Shown one piece after another: positions 7,681-14,785 of a stretch of DNA of 25,070 nt. The stretch is taken from contig JAUPUH010000037.1 in the NCBI GenBank assembly GCA_030917665.1, positions 1 through 25,070 of the forward strand, written 5' to 3'. Position 1 is the stretch's first letter, and each line of letters begins with the position of its first letter. Below the pieces are notes generated by a model that did not search any database, had not been told where the DNA came from, and was given only the letters and a program-made list of their open reading frames with translations. A program made the position numbers and the translations under genes. This DNA comes from Patescibacteria group bacterium (lineage in GTDB: Bacteria > Patescibacteriota > Minisyncoccia > Phycocordibacterales > PALSA-1337).

Positions 7681-8469
7681 ATGAAAAAAACACTCCTCGT
7701 TACGGGCGCCATTGTGGCGCTTTTTGCAGCTCAAACCGTTCGCGCTAGTTACACCGACACCTTCGACTCGCTCAATCCTGGTTGGACGACGGATCGGTAT
7801 GAACCATTGTCGTTCGGCCCCGTGTCGTTTCTCGGTGGAAATTGGTTGAAGGTCACGCCCACCGGTGTGAATTCACCCTCTCCCTTCGATTCGACGTTTT
7901 ACCGCACGCAAGGCCGCCAGATTCAGACTCTCGTGAACAGCTCTCAGTGGGCGTTCAGCTTCGATCAATATGTTCCGACCGAGGCAGTCTCTGGCAATAA
8001 CCTTCGTCGTTCGGACGGCTGGGGTCGTTTCGGAGATGTTGGCGTCGAGAATGCCAATACGGGTTACATGATTATGGGTTACAAGCGTTTCGATAACGCC
8101 GACCCCTTCAATCCGCTGGCTGGCGGTATCACGAGCGCTTTTCGCGTTTGGGATGCAGACACAGCAAACGGCTGGGTGGAACTCGGAACACCTGTCACCG
8201 CTGGCGTTCATAGTTGGTTGGCCTTGTTCAACGGTTCGTCCATTCAGACTTACCTTGATGGGAATCTTGTTTACACCGATACGACTTTGACGGCGGGCGC
8301 AAGCAGCTTCACGTCAATGTTCGCACAGGCGTACAACTTCTCAGACGGCCCTTACGATGCACATTTCGACAACATGAGCATTACCGCGGTTCCAGAACCG
8401 ACGTCCACAATCATGCTTGGCGGTGTTGGCGTCCTCGCACTCCTTCACCGTATTCGGCAGCGGAAATAA
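7681..8469 (+). CDS. PEP-CTERM sorting-domain surface protein, probably horizontally acquired
   Basis: The 262-residue product begins with a signal peptide (MKKTLLVTGAIVALFAAQTV then RA, cleavage near residue 22). It continues as a beta-rich domain with aromatic and DG-rich strands reminiscent of concanavalin-like folds. It ends with a PEP-CTERM signal: VPEP at 237-240, a hydrophobic helix LGGVGVLALL, and a basic tail RIRQRK. In bacteria with exosortases this signal is cut after PEP and the protein goes to the envelope or extracellular matrix. No exosortase gene is in the window. GC is higher than in neighbours: 34 of 60 bases at 7741-7800 and again at 8161-8220, against 26 of 60 at 6601-6660. 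Codons TCG, ACG, ACC and GGC are frequent. It has its own terminator. The style recalls Verrucomicrobia and Planctomycetes proteins, suggesting transfer; an assembly chimera must be excluded. Confidence 0.85.
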   Translation: MKKTLLVTGAIVALFAAQTVRASYTDTFDSLNPGWTTDRYEPLSFGPVSFLGGNWLKVTPTGVNSPSPFDSTFYRTQGRQIQTLVNSSQWAFSFDQYVPTEAVSGNNLRRSDGWGRFGDVGVENANTGYMIMGYKRFDNADPFNPLAGGITSAFRVWDADTANGWVELGTPVTAGVHSWLALFNGSSIQTYLDGNLVYTDTTLTAGASSFTSMFAQAYNFSDGPYDAHFDNMSITAVPEPTSTIMLGGVGVLALLHRIRQRK

Positions 8470-8494
8470 TTTAATTCGTTCCGTTTGATTTCAC

Positions 8495-8527
8495 AACGCG
8501 CTTGCCTTTTGGCCAGCGCGTTTTTTT
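8495..8527 (+). terminator. Intrinsic terminator of the PEP-CTERM gene
   Basis: The arms AACGCGCT and AGCGCGTT form an 8-bp stem, extended after a T-C mismatch by GCC-TTTT-GGC, and are followed by a T-run. The minus strand has no T-run after the hairpin, so it serves only the plus strand. Confidence 0.85.
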
Positions 8528-8888
8528 ATTTGAGATTGCTAACTATCAGGTTCTTATTCGTTTCAAAATTATTTTTGTCGCCAGCAATTTTATTGTCTGG
8601 AAAGACCCAGATATGGGCATGATGGACTTCCTCGCCAACTATTTTACTTAAGACGAATTCTGTATTGAAGGCCCTTTTTTGTGCTAGTGCTATTTTCTTC
8701 ACTACTTCAAAATATTCCCCAGCATTTGGAACATCCCATACCCATCGGTAATGAGTCTTTGGAATGATGAGGGTATGGCCTGGCGACATGGGGTCAATAC
8801 TTAGAAAGCCAAGAAATTTCTCATCTTCATAGACGATGCTCGCAGGTACTTCTTTTTTAATAATTTTGCAGAAAATACAGTTTTCCAT
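8526..8888 (-). CDS. hinT: HIT-family nucleotide-binding protein with HxHxW motif
   Basis: A 120-residue histidine-triad protein, a family that hydrolyses nucleoside phosphoramidates or dinucleoside polyphosphates. It shows the N-terminal zinc-type CIFCKI (C4, C7), VYEDEKFLGFLSIDPMSPGHTLIIPK, and the active-site region VHHAHIWVFP. The usual H-x-H-x-H is here H90-A-H92-I-W94: the likely nucleophile H92 is kept but the last histidine is tryptophan. I believe similar motifs occur in other CPR proteins, but I cannot confirm that here. The frame extends upstream, but ATG 8888 gives the family N-terminus and lies 6 nt after a TGGTATACT element. It is transcribed divergently from recJ. The name hinT is by family; the exact substrate is unknown. 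Confidence 0.88.
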   Translation of the reverse strand: MENCIFCKIIKKEVPASIVYEDEKFLGFLSIDPMSPGHTLIIPKTHYRWVWDVPNAGEYFEVVKKIALAQKRAFNTEFVLSKIVGEEVHHAHIWVFPDNKIAGDKNNFETNKNLIVSNLK

Positions 8889-8894
8889 GCAGAT

Positions 8895-8914
8895 AGTATA
8901 CCAGATGATATACT
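8895..8914. promoter_or_regulatory. Bidirectional leaderless promoter between hinT and recJ
   Basis: Two extended -10 elements stand back to back: TGGTATACT on the minus strand (8903-8895) and TGATATACT on the plus strand (8906-8914). The hinT ATG begins 6 nt after its -10 and the recJ ATG 7 nt after its own. Only 33 bp separate the two start codons, so any -35 contacts would lie across the opposite -10 or inside the other gene. AGTATA and TATACT form a dyad. Confidence 0.7.
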
Positions 8915-8921
8915 GGTATCC

Positions 8922-10616
8922 ATGCCGAAATACCAAGTAAGGGAAAAGACGAATGGAGACTTCATCGATAATCTTCTTTTTCACCGCGGTATCAAGACTC
9001 CTGAGGAAAAACAGGAATTTCTCAACCCTGATTACAACAAGCATATCCACGACCCATTCTTGCTGAAGGATGCTGAAAAAGCTGCGAAAAGGATTATTCA
9101 GGCGATTGAGAATAAGGAAAAGATAGTCGTCTATAGTGATTATGATGCGGACGGGATTCCTGCAGGAGTTATTTTTCACGATTTCTTTAAGAAAATAGGA
9201 TATGAGAATTTTACGAATTATATTCCGCATAGGCACGACGAAGGCTTTGGACTGAACACTGATGCGATTAAGGAATTTGTAAAAGAGAAAGTGGATTTGG
9301 TTATCACACTTGATTGTGGGATTTCAGATATTGATGCTGTGAAGCTTGCTCAGAAAAAGGGAATAGATGTGATTATTACGGATCACCATGAACCACATGA
9401 GGAATTGCCACCGGCTTTCGCTATTGTTGACCATAAGCAGAAGGATTGCGAATATCCTGAAAAGATTCTTTGCGGGTCAGGGGTCGGATACAAATTGATT
9501 CAAGCAATTTTGAAATTGAATAGGTTCGGGCTCAAGGATGGTCACGAGAAATGGCTGCTCGATATGGTTGGACTCGCGACGCTTTCTGACATGGTCCCAC
9601 TGACAGGGGAGAATCGCGCACTCGCGCATTTTGGTATGAGGGTTTTAAAGATGAGCCCACGTAAGGGTCTTATGAGATTGCTTGGTCATTTAAAAATTCC
9701 TCAGAAACATCTGACAGAGGATGATATCAGTTTTATGATCACGCCACGCATCAATGCAGCTTCACGCATGGGTGTGCCAATGGATGCTTTTCGATTGCTG
9801 GCTACAGATGATGATCATGAGGCGCATGAATATGTGCAGCATTTGGACAAAATAAATAATGAAAGAAAGGGAACAGTCGCGGCTCTGGTAAAAGAGGTGA
9901 AGAAAATAATTGCTGAGCGACATGCAGATAACCCTCGCAATGTAATCGTTGCTGGAAATCCGGAATGGCGACCTTCACTGCTCGGACTCGTAGCTAATAA
10001 TCTTGCAGAAGAATATGGGAAGCCTGCGTTTCTCTGGGGAAGGGATGGTGACGGAGTCATCAAAGGTTCTTGTAGGTCAGGCGAGACAGTTAGCGTTGTC
10101 GACCTTATGCACAAAGCTCCTGCTGGAACATTTTCGCAGTACGGTGGGCACGCTGCGTCCGGAGGCTTTGCTGTTTCGAACGAAGCGATACATCACCTTG
10201 ATGATCATTTGAACTCAGCTTTTGATTTGCTTGCGAAGGAAGATAAGGTAATTGATCCTGATTTCATTGATATGGAACTTCTGCTTGATGATGTAAACTG
10301 GAATTCGTATGGAAGCGTCGAGAAGCTCGCACCATTTGGAGTAGGGAACAAGAAACCGACATTTATTTTTAGGAACATTAAGATTGCTGGAGTAAAGGAG
10401 TTTGGAAAGGAGAAGAATCATTTGGAATTGAATTTTAAAAAGGAAAACGGCCAGAGTGTGAATGCTATGGGATTTTTTATGACCGCTGATCAGTTCAAGA
10501 ATAAGAAAGGAGAAGCGATAAAAATTGCGGACTTGATTGATCTTATTGCGACCATGGAGAAGTCGATGTTTCGGGGTAGGACAGAGCTTAGATTGAGAAT
10601 TGTTGATATACTATAG
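8922..10616 (+). CDS. recJ: Single-stranded-DNA exonuclease RecJ (DHH/DHHA1)
   Basis: RecJ degrades single-stranded DNA 5' to 3' in recombination and mismatch or base-excision repair. The DHH phosphoesterase motifs are all visible: YSDYDADG (D73, D75, D77), TLDCGIS (D131) and TDHHE (D154, H155, H156). Further on are the FMITPRINAASRMG region and the DHHA1 signature YGGHAASGGF (G408-H410). A C-terminal OB-like domain follows. The 564-residue length is close to typical RecJ (about 560-580). The start at 8922 fits the leaderless promoter. rnhA follows after 3 bp, with its own -10 inside the recJ 3' end. Confidence 0.95.
   Translation: MPKYQVREKTNGDFIDNLLFHRGIKTPEEKQEFLNPDYNKHIHDPFLLKDAEKAAKRIIQAIENKEKIVVYSDYDADGIPAGVIFHDFFKKIGYENFTNYIPHRHDEGFGLNTDAIKEFVKEKVDLVITLDCGISDIDAVKLAQKKGIDVIITDHHEPHEELPPAFAIVDHKQKDCEYPEKILCGSGVGYKLIQAILKLNRFGLKDGHEKWLLDMVGLATLSDMVPLTGENRALAHFGMRVLKMSPRKGLMRLLGHLKIPQKHLTEDDISFMITPRINAASRMGVPMDAFRLLATDDDHEAHEYVQHLDKINNERKGTVAALVKEVKKIIAERHADNPRNVIVAGNPEWRPSLLGLVANNLAEEYGKPAFLWGRDGDGVIKGSCRSGETVSVVDLMHKAPAGTFSQYGGHAASGGFAVSNEAIHHLDDHLNSAFDLLAKEDKVIDPDFIDMELLLDDVNWNSYGSVEKLAPFGVGNKKPTFIFRNIKIAGVKEFGKEKNHLELNFKKENGQSVNAMGFFMTADQFKNKKGEAIKIADLIDLIATMEKSMFRGRTELRLRIVDIL
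10604..10612 (+). promoter_or_regulatory. rnhA extended -10 promoter inside the recJ 3' end
   Basis: TGATATACT overlaps the last codons of recJ and is 7 nt from the rnhA ATG, the same geometry as at recJ and tpiA. It is identical over 9 bases to the recJ element. It would allow leaderless rnhA mRNA in addition to readthrough from recJ. Confidence 0.6.
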
Positions 10617-10619
10617 CCC

Positions 10620-11108
10620 ATGAATAACGGCATAATTACGATTTTTACTGATGGATCTTCGCGAGGGAACCCTGGACCTGGAGGTTGGGGAGCTATTGTT
10701 GTTTCTGATATGACGGCTAAGGAGCTTGGTGGAAGGGAAGATATGACGACAAATAATAGGATGGAACTGCTCGGGGCGATTGAATCTTTAAATTCTGTAG
10801 ACTCAAAAAATGAGATTGTTCTTTACTCTGATTCCCAATACGTAATTAAAGGAATGACTGAATGGATAGTGGGGTGGCAAAAGAAAGGCTGGAAGAATTC
10901 ACAGAAGAAAGCTGTGCTCAACCGCGACCTTTGGGAAAGACTCCTTGAAGCTTCTGATGGAAAAAAAATTAAGTGGACGTATGTGAAGGGTCACGCAGAA
11001 AATCCAGGTAATAATCGCTGTGATGAGATTGCCACAACATTTGCCGATGGTGAGCCAACAAAACTTTACAATGGATCTCTTTCTGGATATTCAATTAAAA
11101 TTCACTAG
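10620..11108 (+). CDS. rnhA: Ribonuclease HI
   Basis: This enzyme cleaves the RNA strand of RNA-DNA hybrids in primer removal and R-loop clearance. The catalytic residues are all in place: D11 in FTDGSSRGNPGPGGW, E49 in NNRMELLGAIE, D71 in YSDSQYVIKG, and H125 and D135 in YVKGHAENPGNNRCDEIA. The basic handle region WQKKGWKNSQKK is present. The 162-residue length is normal. It starts 3 bp after recJ; both act on nucleic-acid ends and hybrids, a sensible pairing. Predicted leaderless from its own -10. Confidence 0.97.
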   Translation: MNNGIITIFTDGSSRGNPGPGGWGAIVVSDMTAKELGGREDMTTNNRMELLGAIESLNSVDSKNEIVLYSDSQYVIKGMTEWIVGWQKKGWKNSQKKAVLNRDLWERLLEASDGKKIKWTYVKGHAENPGNNRCDEIATTFADGEPTKLYNGSLSGYSIKIH

Positions 11109-11123
11109 AAATTCATCTCGCTT

Positions 11124-11132
11124 TGCTAGGCT
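11124..11132 (+). promoter_or_regulatory. comEC extended -10 promoter
   Basis: TGCTAGGCT lies 6 nt before a GTG codon at 11139. It matches the extended -10 form at the TG and at four of six hexamer positions. It favours GTG 11139 over the TTG at 11136. Confidence 0.45.
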
Positions 11133-11138
11133 AGGTTG

Positions 11139-12500
11139 GTGAGTCATAAAAAATTCAACCTTCTTTTTATAATCCTCTTACTTTTTTCGATCTGCATTCG
11201 AAGCTATTCCGCGTATGGAAACAACGATCGGGAAGCTCTTGTAGAAAAATATTCAGGACAGAAAGCTGAAGTTCGTGGAATTATTTCCGACGAACCTCTT
11301 GTGAAGGATTTTACTAAAACCTTTACAGTCCGCGTTGAAAAAATAAATGATGTGCCAGAAAATGTATCACTTCGAGTTCAAGCTGATAGGTATTTGGATT
11401 TTAAGTATGGCCAGAGAATCCTTCTGAAAGGGAAATTATCAGCGCCATTTAATTTTAAAAGTAACGGAGACAGGACTTTTGATTACATCAATTTTCTTCT
11501 AAAGGATGGAATTTATTTTGAGATGAAGAAACCAACGATTGAGATAGTCAATGAAGGTAGGGGGAACCTAATTTCAAAAATACTTTTCAAAATCAAGCAA
11601 AGATTTCTTGGAAATATAAAAAAGGTTTTGGGAGAACCGCACGCTGCACTTGCAGGTGGTCTCGTGGTTGGGGAGAAGAGTGCACTGGGAAAAGAGTTGA
11701 TTGATGATTTCAGGATGGCTGGACTCATTCATATCGTTGTACTTTCTGGTTATAACATTACAATTGTGGCTGATTCGATAAGGCGCATACTGGCTTTTCT
11801 ACCAAGGACTGCCGGGATTATTTTGGGAGGATTGGGTATTGTTTGTTTTGGAATTCTGGTTGGTGGCGGGGCGACTGTAGTGCGCTCCTGCATTATGGCG
11901 GTGATAGCACTTTCGGGTGAGCTCTTGAGAAGGGATTATAATGTGGGGAAGGCCCTGTTTGTCGCTGCTGCACTTATGCTTATACAGAACCCTCTGATTT
12001 TGCTTTATGATCCATCATTTCAGCTTTCATTTCTCGCAACTCTCGGACTGATTCTTCTGTCCTCGCGAATCGAGAAGCGACTGGGATTTATAACAGAAAA
12101 ATTTGGAATCAGGGGACTTGTTGCTTCGACCCTCGCGACACAAATATTCGTTTCTCCTTATATTCTCTATATGATGGGGCAACTTTCAATTATTGGAATT
12201 GTTGTGAATATTCTTGTTTTGCCTATCATTCCTGTGACTATGCTTTTCGTTACACTTACAGGCTTGTTTGGTTTTGTTTCGACAATCATATCAGAAATAG
12301 CAGGATGGATTTCCCACATCCTGCTATCCTATGAGCTTATGATGGTTCGCTTTTTTGCGCATGTTCCTTTTGCTTCTATCGATCTTCCGAAATTTTCTTT
12401 CTGGATAGTTATCGGATTCTACGCGAGCTACTTCGTCGCGCTCACGAAGTTTCCTTCAACATTCTCCCAGTTTAAGTTCTGGAAGAAGTCTTCGACGTAA
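11139..12500 (+). CDS. comEC: ComEC/Rec2 DNA-uptake channel, without C-terminal MBL domain
   Basis: ComEC forms the inner-membrane channel for single-stranded DNA during natural transformation. The protein has an N-terminal hydrophobic segment, an OB-like DUF4131 region (about residues 35-130), and the competence-domain core: AALAGGLVVGEKSALG, GLIHIVVLSGYNITIV, GGGATVVRSCIMAVIALSG, PSFQLSFLATLGLI and several transmembrane helices. At about 453 residues it stops where most ComEC proteins continue into a metallo-beta-lactamase-like domain. A degenerate stand-alone version of that domain lies at 13082. The last 24 codons (tail TKFPSTFSQFKFWKKSST) overlap antisense to the conserved end of the sod gene. 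The start could also be the TTG at 11136. Confidence 0.9.
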   Translation: MSHKKFNLLFIILLLFSICIRSYSAYGNNDREALVEKYSGQKAEVRGIISDEPLVKDFTKTFTVRVEKINDVPENVSLRVQADRYLDFKYGQRILLKGKLSAPFNFKSNGDRTFDYINFLLKDGIYFEMKKPTIEIVNEGRGNLISKILFKIKQRFLGNIKKVLGEPHAALAGGLVVGEKSALGKELIDDFRMAGLIHIVVLSGYNITIVADSIRRILAFLPRTAGIILGGLGIVCFGILVGGGATVVRSCIMAVIALSGELLRRDYNVGKALFVAAALMLIQNPLILLYDPSFQLSFLATLGLILLSSRIEKRLGFITEKFGIRGLVASTLATQIFVSPYILYMMGQLSIIGIVVNILVLPIIPVTMLFVTLTGLFGFVSTIISEIAGWISHILLSYELMMVRFFAHVPFASIDLPKFSFWIVIGFYASYFVALTKFPSTFSQFKFWKKSST

Positions 12501-13012
12501 TTCTTTTTTCCTGAAGGCTGATAGTCTGCTACATATGAATGTTCCCACATATCAAGTGCGAGAATGATAGAGACGCCCGGAAGATGTCCGAGATGTTGTT
12601 CATCAACCCAATACTGGATTAATCTGTCTGAATTCTTGTCGTATCCAAGTATTGCCCATCCAACGCCGCGCGTTGTCGCAAGGTTTTTAAATATTTCAAT
12701 GAAAAATTCTGTCGTTCCAGTCCACTCAACTATTTTCTTCGCGAGTGCAGATTCTGGAGAGAGAGGCTTTGGTCCACCCTCGAAATGTGAAAAGTAGTAT
12801 TCATGATTTCGCATTCCTCCGAATTCAAACCCCTGTCGCCTATATGCTTCTCTTCGTGCATATTCTGGATTGTCTTTATTCTCTACGATTTCATGAATCA
12901 GGTTTAGATTGTTAACATATCCCGCATAGAGCTTGAGATGTTCCTCGATTGCTTTGGCAGAAATACCTTTGAGCGCTGGAATATTGAACTTTTTTTCTTC
13001 AAATTTTTTCAT
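12428..13012 (-). CDS. sod: Superoxide dismutase (Fe/Mn family)
   Basis: This cytoplasmic enzyme dismutates superoxide to peroxide and oxygen. All four metal ligands are present: H25 (IEEHLKLYAGYVNNLN), H70 (GGMRNHEYYF), and D154 and H158 (LALDMWEHSY). The usual second-shell pair HH after the first ligand is missing and that helix is one residue shorter than in E. coli SodB. GGM at 65-67 together with Q139 (DEQHLGH) looks more Mn-type than Fe-type, but metal choice cannot be settled. The C-terminus NYVEDFFQNLNWENVEGNF is conserved and is coded antisense to the 3' end of comEC (73-bp overlap). It coexists with an oxygen-sensitive RNR, pointing to life across anoxic and oxic conditions. Confidence 0.94.
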   Translation of the reverse strand: MKKFEEKKFNIPALKGISAKAIEEHLKLYAGYVNNLNLIHEIVENKDNPEYARREAYRRQGFEFGGMRNHEYYFSHFEGGPKPLSPESALAKKIVEWTGTTEFFIEIFKNLATTRGVGWAILGYDKNSDRLIQYWVDEQHLGHLPGVSIILALDMWEHSYVADYQPSGKKNYVEDFFQNLNWENVEGNFVSATK

Positions 13013-13069
13013 ATGTATTGCTTGATATTATTTCTGATAAGAATTCATTAAAATTTCATTCGACTTGTT

Positions 13070-13075
13070 TATGAT
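13070..13075 (+). promoter_or_regulatory. -10 element of the MBL-like gene
   Basis: TATGAT is 6 nt upstream of the ATG at 13082, so the mRNA is predicted to be leaderless. The TG extension is shifted by one base and no good -35 is seen. The 69-bp gap also contains the sod promoter on the other strand, where TAATAT lies 12 nt before its ATG. Confidence 0.4.
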
Positions 13076-13081
13076 TGTAGC

Positions 13082-13849
13082 ATGGATTTTTTCAAGAAAA
13101 ATTGGAAGTTGATTTTCGTGGCTCTAATACTGGGCAGCTTAGGTTTGGGTTCTTATGTTTGGAAATGGGAATTCAGAAGACCCCTACTCGAGGTTCATTT
13201 CTTCAGTCTCAACAGAGGCAGGGCAATTTTTGTCAGAACACCTGAGAATAAGACAGTTCTGATTGGTGGAGGGCAAAACTCGGAAGTTATTCGTGAGCTC
13301 ACCACTGCTATGCCATTTTATTCTCGAAAAATTGATTACGTTATTATCCCAAGCGCAGTGCCAGCACAGATCGGCGGATTGATTGAGGTGGTTGATAGGT
13401 ATGAAGTCGGAGAAATCATCGCGCCTAAATTAATAGCCACGAGTACGATTCTTGCTCAGCTCCTAAAGGAAATTAGAAAAAAGAAAATACACATTGAGGA
13501 GGTTGAAAGGGGAGACGAGGCTCGAGTTGGAGAAATGAAACTCAAGATACTGTTTCCTTATGAAGGATTCAAATATAACAAAAGCAGTCTGCCAGAACTG
13601 GGAGTGGAAGTTTCTTATAGGGAGGCCTCAGCATACCTTATCGGCAATCTATCAAAAGCCGTCCAGAAAGATATTCTGAAAAGCACTATGCCCAATAAGA
13701 AAAATATTATTGAATTTTTTAACAGCATGGCTGACGGAAGAGTGTTAGATGAATTACTGGAAGTTGTTGATCCTGAGTTTGTCTTCTCAACAAAAGAGAA
13801 AACAGCCCACCTGGTTTCAGATGGGCTGTTTTGGGAGAGGATTAAATAA
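13082..13849 (+). CDS. Degenerate metallo-beta-lactamase-like protein, relative of the ComEC C-terminal domain
   Basis: The 255-residue protein has an N-terminal membrane anchor (about 8-26) and then aligns by eye with the ComEC MBL domain: EVHFFSLNRGRAIFVRTPENKTVLIGGG matches the V-FLDVGQGDA and LIDGG region, and KIDYVIIPSAVPAQIGGL matches IDxVILTHPHADHIGGL without gaps. Every metal ligand is replaced (THPHADH became PSAVPAQ at 90-96), LTGD became LIGN, and no HHGS is visible. It is thus predicted to be catalytically dead. It lies one gene away from comEC, which lacks this domain, so it may be a detached structural partner at the membrane. Its last 20 codons contain a bidirectional terminator used by rpmB. 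It could instead be an unrelated MBL-fold relic. Confidence 0.7.
   Translation: MDFFKKNWKLIFVALILGSLGLGSYVWKWEFRRPLLEVHFFSLNRGRAIFVRTPENKTVLIGGGQNSEVIRELTTAMPFYSRKIDYVIIPSAVPAQIGGLIEVVDRYEVGEIIAPKLIATSTILAQLLKEIRKKKIHIEEVERGDEARVGEMKLKILFPYEGFKYNKSSLPELGVEVSYREASAYLIGNLSKAVQKDILKSTMPNKKNIIEFFNSMADGRVLDELLEVVDPEFVFSTKEKTAHLVSDGLFWERIK
13799..13832. terminator. Bidirectional terminator embedded in the MBL-like coding sequence
   Basis: AAAACAGCCCA (13799-13809) and TGGGCTGTTTT (13822-13832) are perfect 11-bp inverted arms, with an inner CTG-GTTT-CAG stem. A and T tails make it symmetric. It lies just after the rpmB stop on the minus strand and within the last codons of the plus-strand gene. Confidence 0.8.
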
Positions 13850-14084
13850 TTCCTGCTTTCTTGAGAGTTGCGAATGCACCTCGCTTCTGGATGGTCTTGA
13901 GGGCTCGTGTAGAGATCACGAGATTAAAAGATTTCTTAAGTTCAGGAACGTAAATTTTCTTTTTCTGAAGATTTGCGTACTTTCGTACCATTCCTGTAGG
14001 GTTAAACTGAGTGGCACGAGTGGCGTTTGAATATCCACCTGCTACCATTGAACCTCTCTTTGTTATTGCGCATACTTTAGCCAT
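13842..14084 (-). CDS. rpmB: 50S ribosomal protein L28
   Basis: This small rRNA-binding protein belongs to the large ribosomal subunit. The sequence begins MAKVCAITKRGSM and contains ATRATQFNP, a basic KKKIYVPELKKSFNLVISTRALKTI segment, and a C-terminal KRGAFATLKKA, matching L28. The length is 80 residues from ATG 14084. An upstream ATG at 14096 would add MSNT, but it lies only 3 nt from the -10 TATGAT (14105-14100) and so is unlikely to be transcribed. The CxxC zinc form is absent: there is one cysteine near the start. The gene stands alone, divergent from the protease gene, and ends at the shared terminator. Confidence 0.93.
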   Translation of the reverse strand: MAKVCAITKRGSMVAGGYSNATRATQFNPTGMVRKYANLQKKKIYVPELKKSFNLVISTRALKTIQKRGAFATLKKAGII

Positions 14085-14095
14085 AGTGTTAGACA

Positions 14096-14105
14096 TGCTA
14101 TCATA
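14096..14105. promoter_or_regulatory. Overlapping divergent promoters for rpmB and the site-2 protease
   Basis: On the minus strand TATGAT (14105-14100) serves rpmB with a leader of about 9 nt. On the plus strand the extended -10 TGCTATCAT (14096-14104) could serve the protease with a leader of about 26 nt. The two elements overlap, so the two polymerases would compete. A second plus-strand candidate is TATTTA at 14113-14118. Confidence 0.4.
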
Positions 14106-14137
14106 ACCACTGTATTTAGCAAGTAACCAAGCAATTC

Positions 14138-14749
14138 ATGGACGCACTAACCTTCATCGTATCAATAGTAATACTTATAATGTCCGTGGTTATCCACGAG
14201 CTTTCGCATGGTTATACGGCAGAAATGCTCGGGGATCCAACTCCTCGTCTCCAGGGCAGGCTTACCTTAAATCCTCTGAAGCATCTAGAGGTTTTCGGTT
14301 CTCTTATCGTCCCGCTCATCACCTCGATGGCTGGATTTACCTTCGGTTGGGCGAAACCTGTGCAATGGAATCCTTATAATGTGAAGAATAGGAGATGGGG
14401 TGAATTTATGATTGCACTTGCCGGGCCAGTTTCAAATTTTCTTATCGCTATAGCTTTTGGTCTCGTGCTACGAATAGTCGGAACTTCGCTTTCTGAATCT
14501 TTTATCCAGATTTCTTTTTATGTTATTGCAATCAATATAGTTCTTGCTGTGTTTAATCTCGTACCGATACCTCCGCTTGATGGGTCGAAGGTTCTTTTCT
14601 CTCTACTTCCTCCAACCCCGAAGTTTGCTCAGGTGAGAGAAACGCTTGAACGTTACTCTATCTTTTTCTTTTTGATACTCATCTTCTTCCTCTGGAGATT
14701 CGTTGAGCCGATCATTCCTTTCATATTCAAGATTATAGTGGGGAGCTAA
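14138..14749 (+). CDS. Site-2 protease-like membrane metalloprotease (M50)
   Basis: This intramembrane zinc protease of the S2P/M50 family cleaves membrane proteins, often in signalling or quality control. Features are the metal motif HELSH (H20, E21, H24) in the first hydrophobic segment, the family loop RLTLNPLKHLEVFGSL, FGWAKPVQWNP, ALAGPVSNFLIA, and the third ligand in NLVPIPPLDGSKVL (D148). About five membrane segments fit in 203 residues. No PDZ domain is present, as expected for the short subtype. Its target cannot be named. Directly downstream lies a likely small RNA with a separate promoter. Confidence 0.93.
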   Translation: MDALTFIVSIVILIMSVVIHELSHGYTAEMLGDPTPRLQGRLTLNPLKHLEVFGSLIVPLITSMAGFTFGWAKPVQWNPYNVKNRRWGEFMIALAGPVSNFLIAIAFGLVLRIVGTSLSESFIQISFYVIAINIVLAVFNLVPIPPLDGSKVLFSLLPPTPKFAQVRETLERYSIFFFLILIFFLWRFVEPIIPFIFKIIVGS

Positions 14750-14753
14750 GGAC

Positions 14754-14781
14754 TTGATTTTATTTATGTGTGTGATATTTT
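14754..14781 (+). promoter_or_regulatory. Promoter of the predicted small RNA
   Basis: TTGATT (14754-14759) and TATTTT (14776-14781) are 16 bp apart, and a TG stands one base before the -10. The predicted start is around 14786-14789, just before the first hairpin. Confidence 0.45.
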
Positions 14782-14785
14782 TGTA

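Noticed and set aside
8537..8554. A 17-base string shared by the hinT 3' end and rpsG (16074-16090)
   Set aside because: It lies in different contexts and different reading senses (NLIVSN versus ANYQV). No longer homology surrounds it, so it is probably chance.
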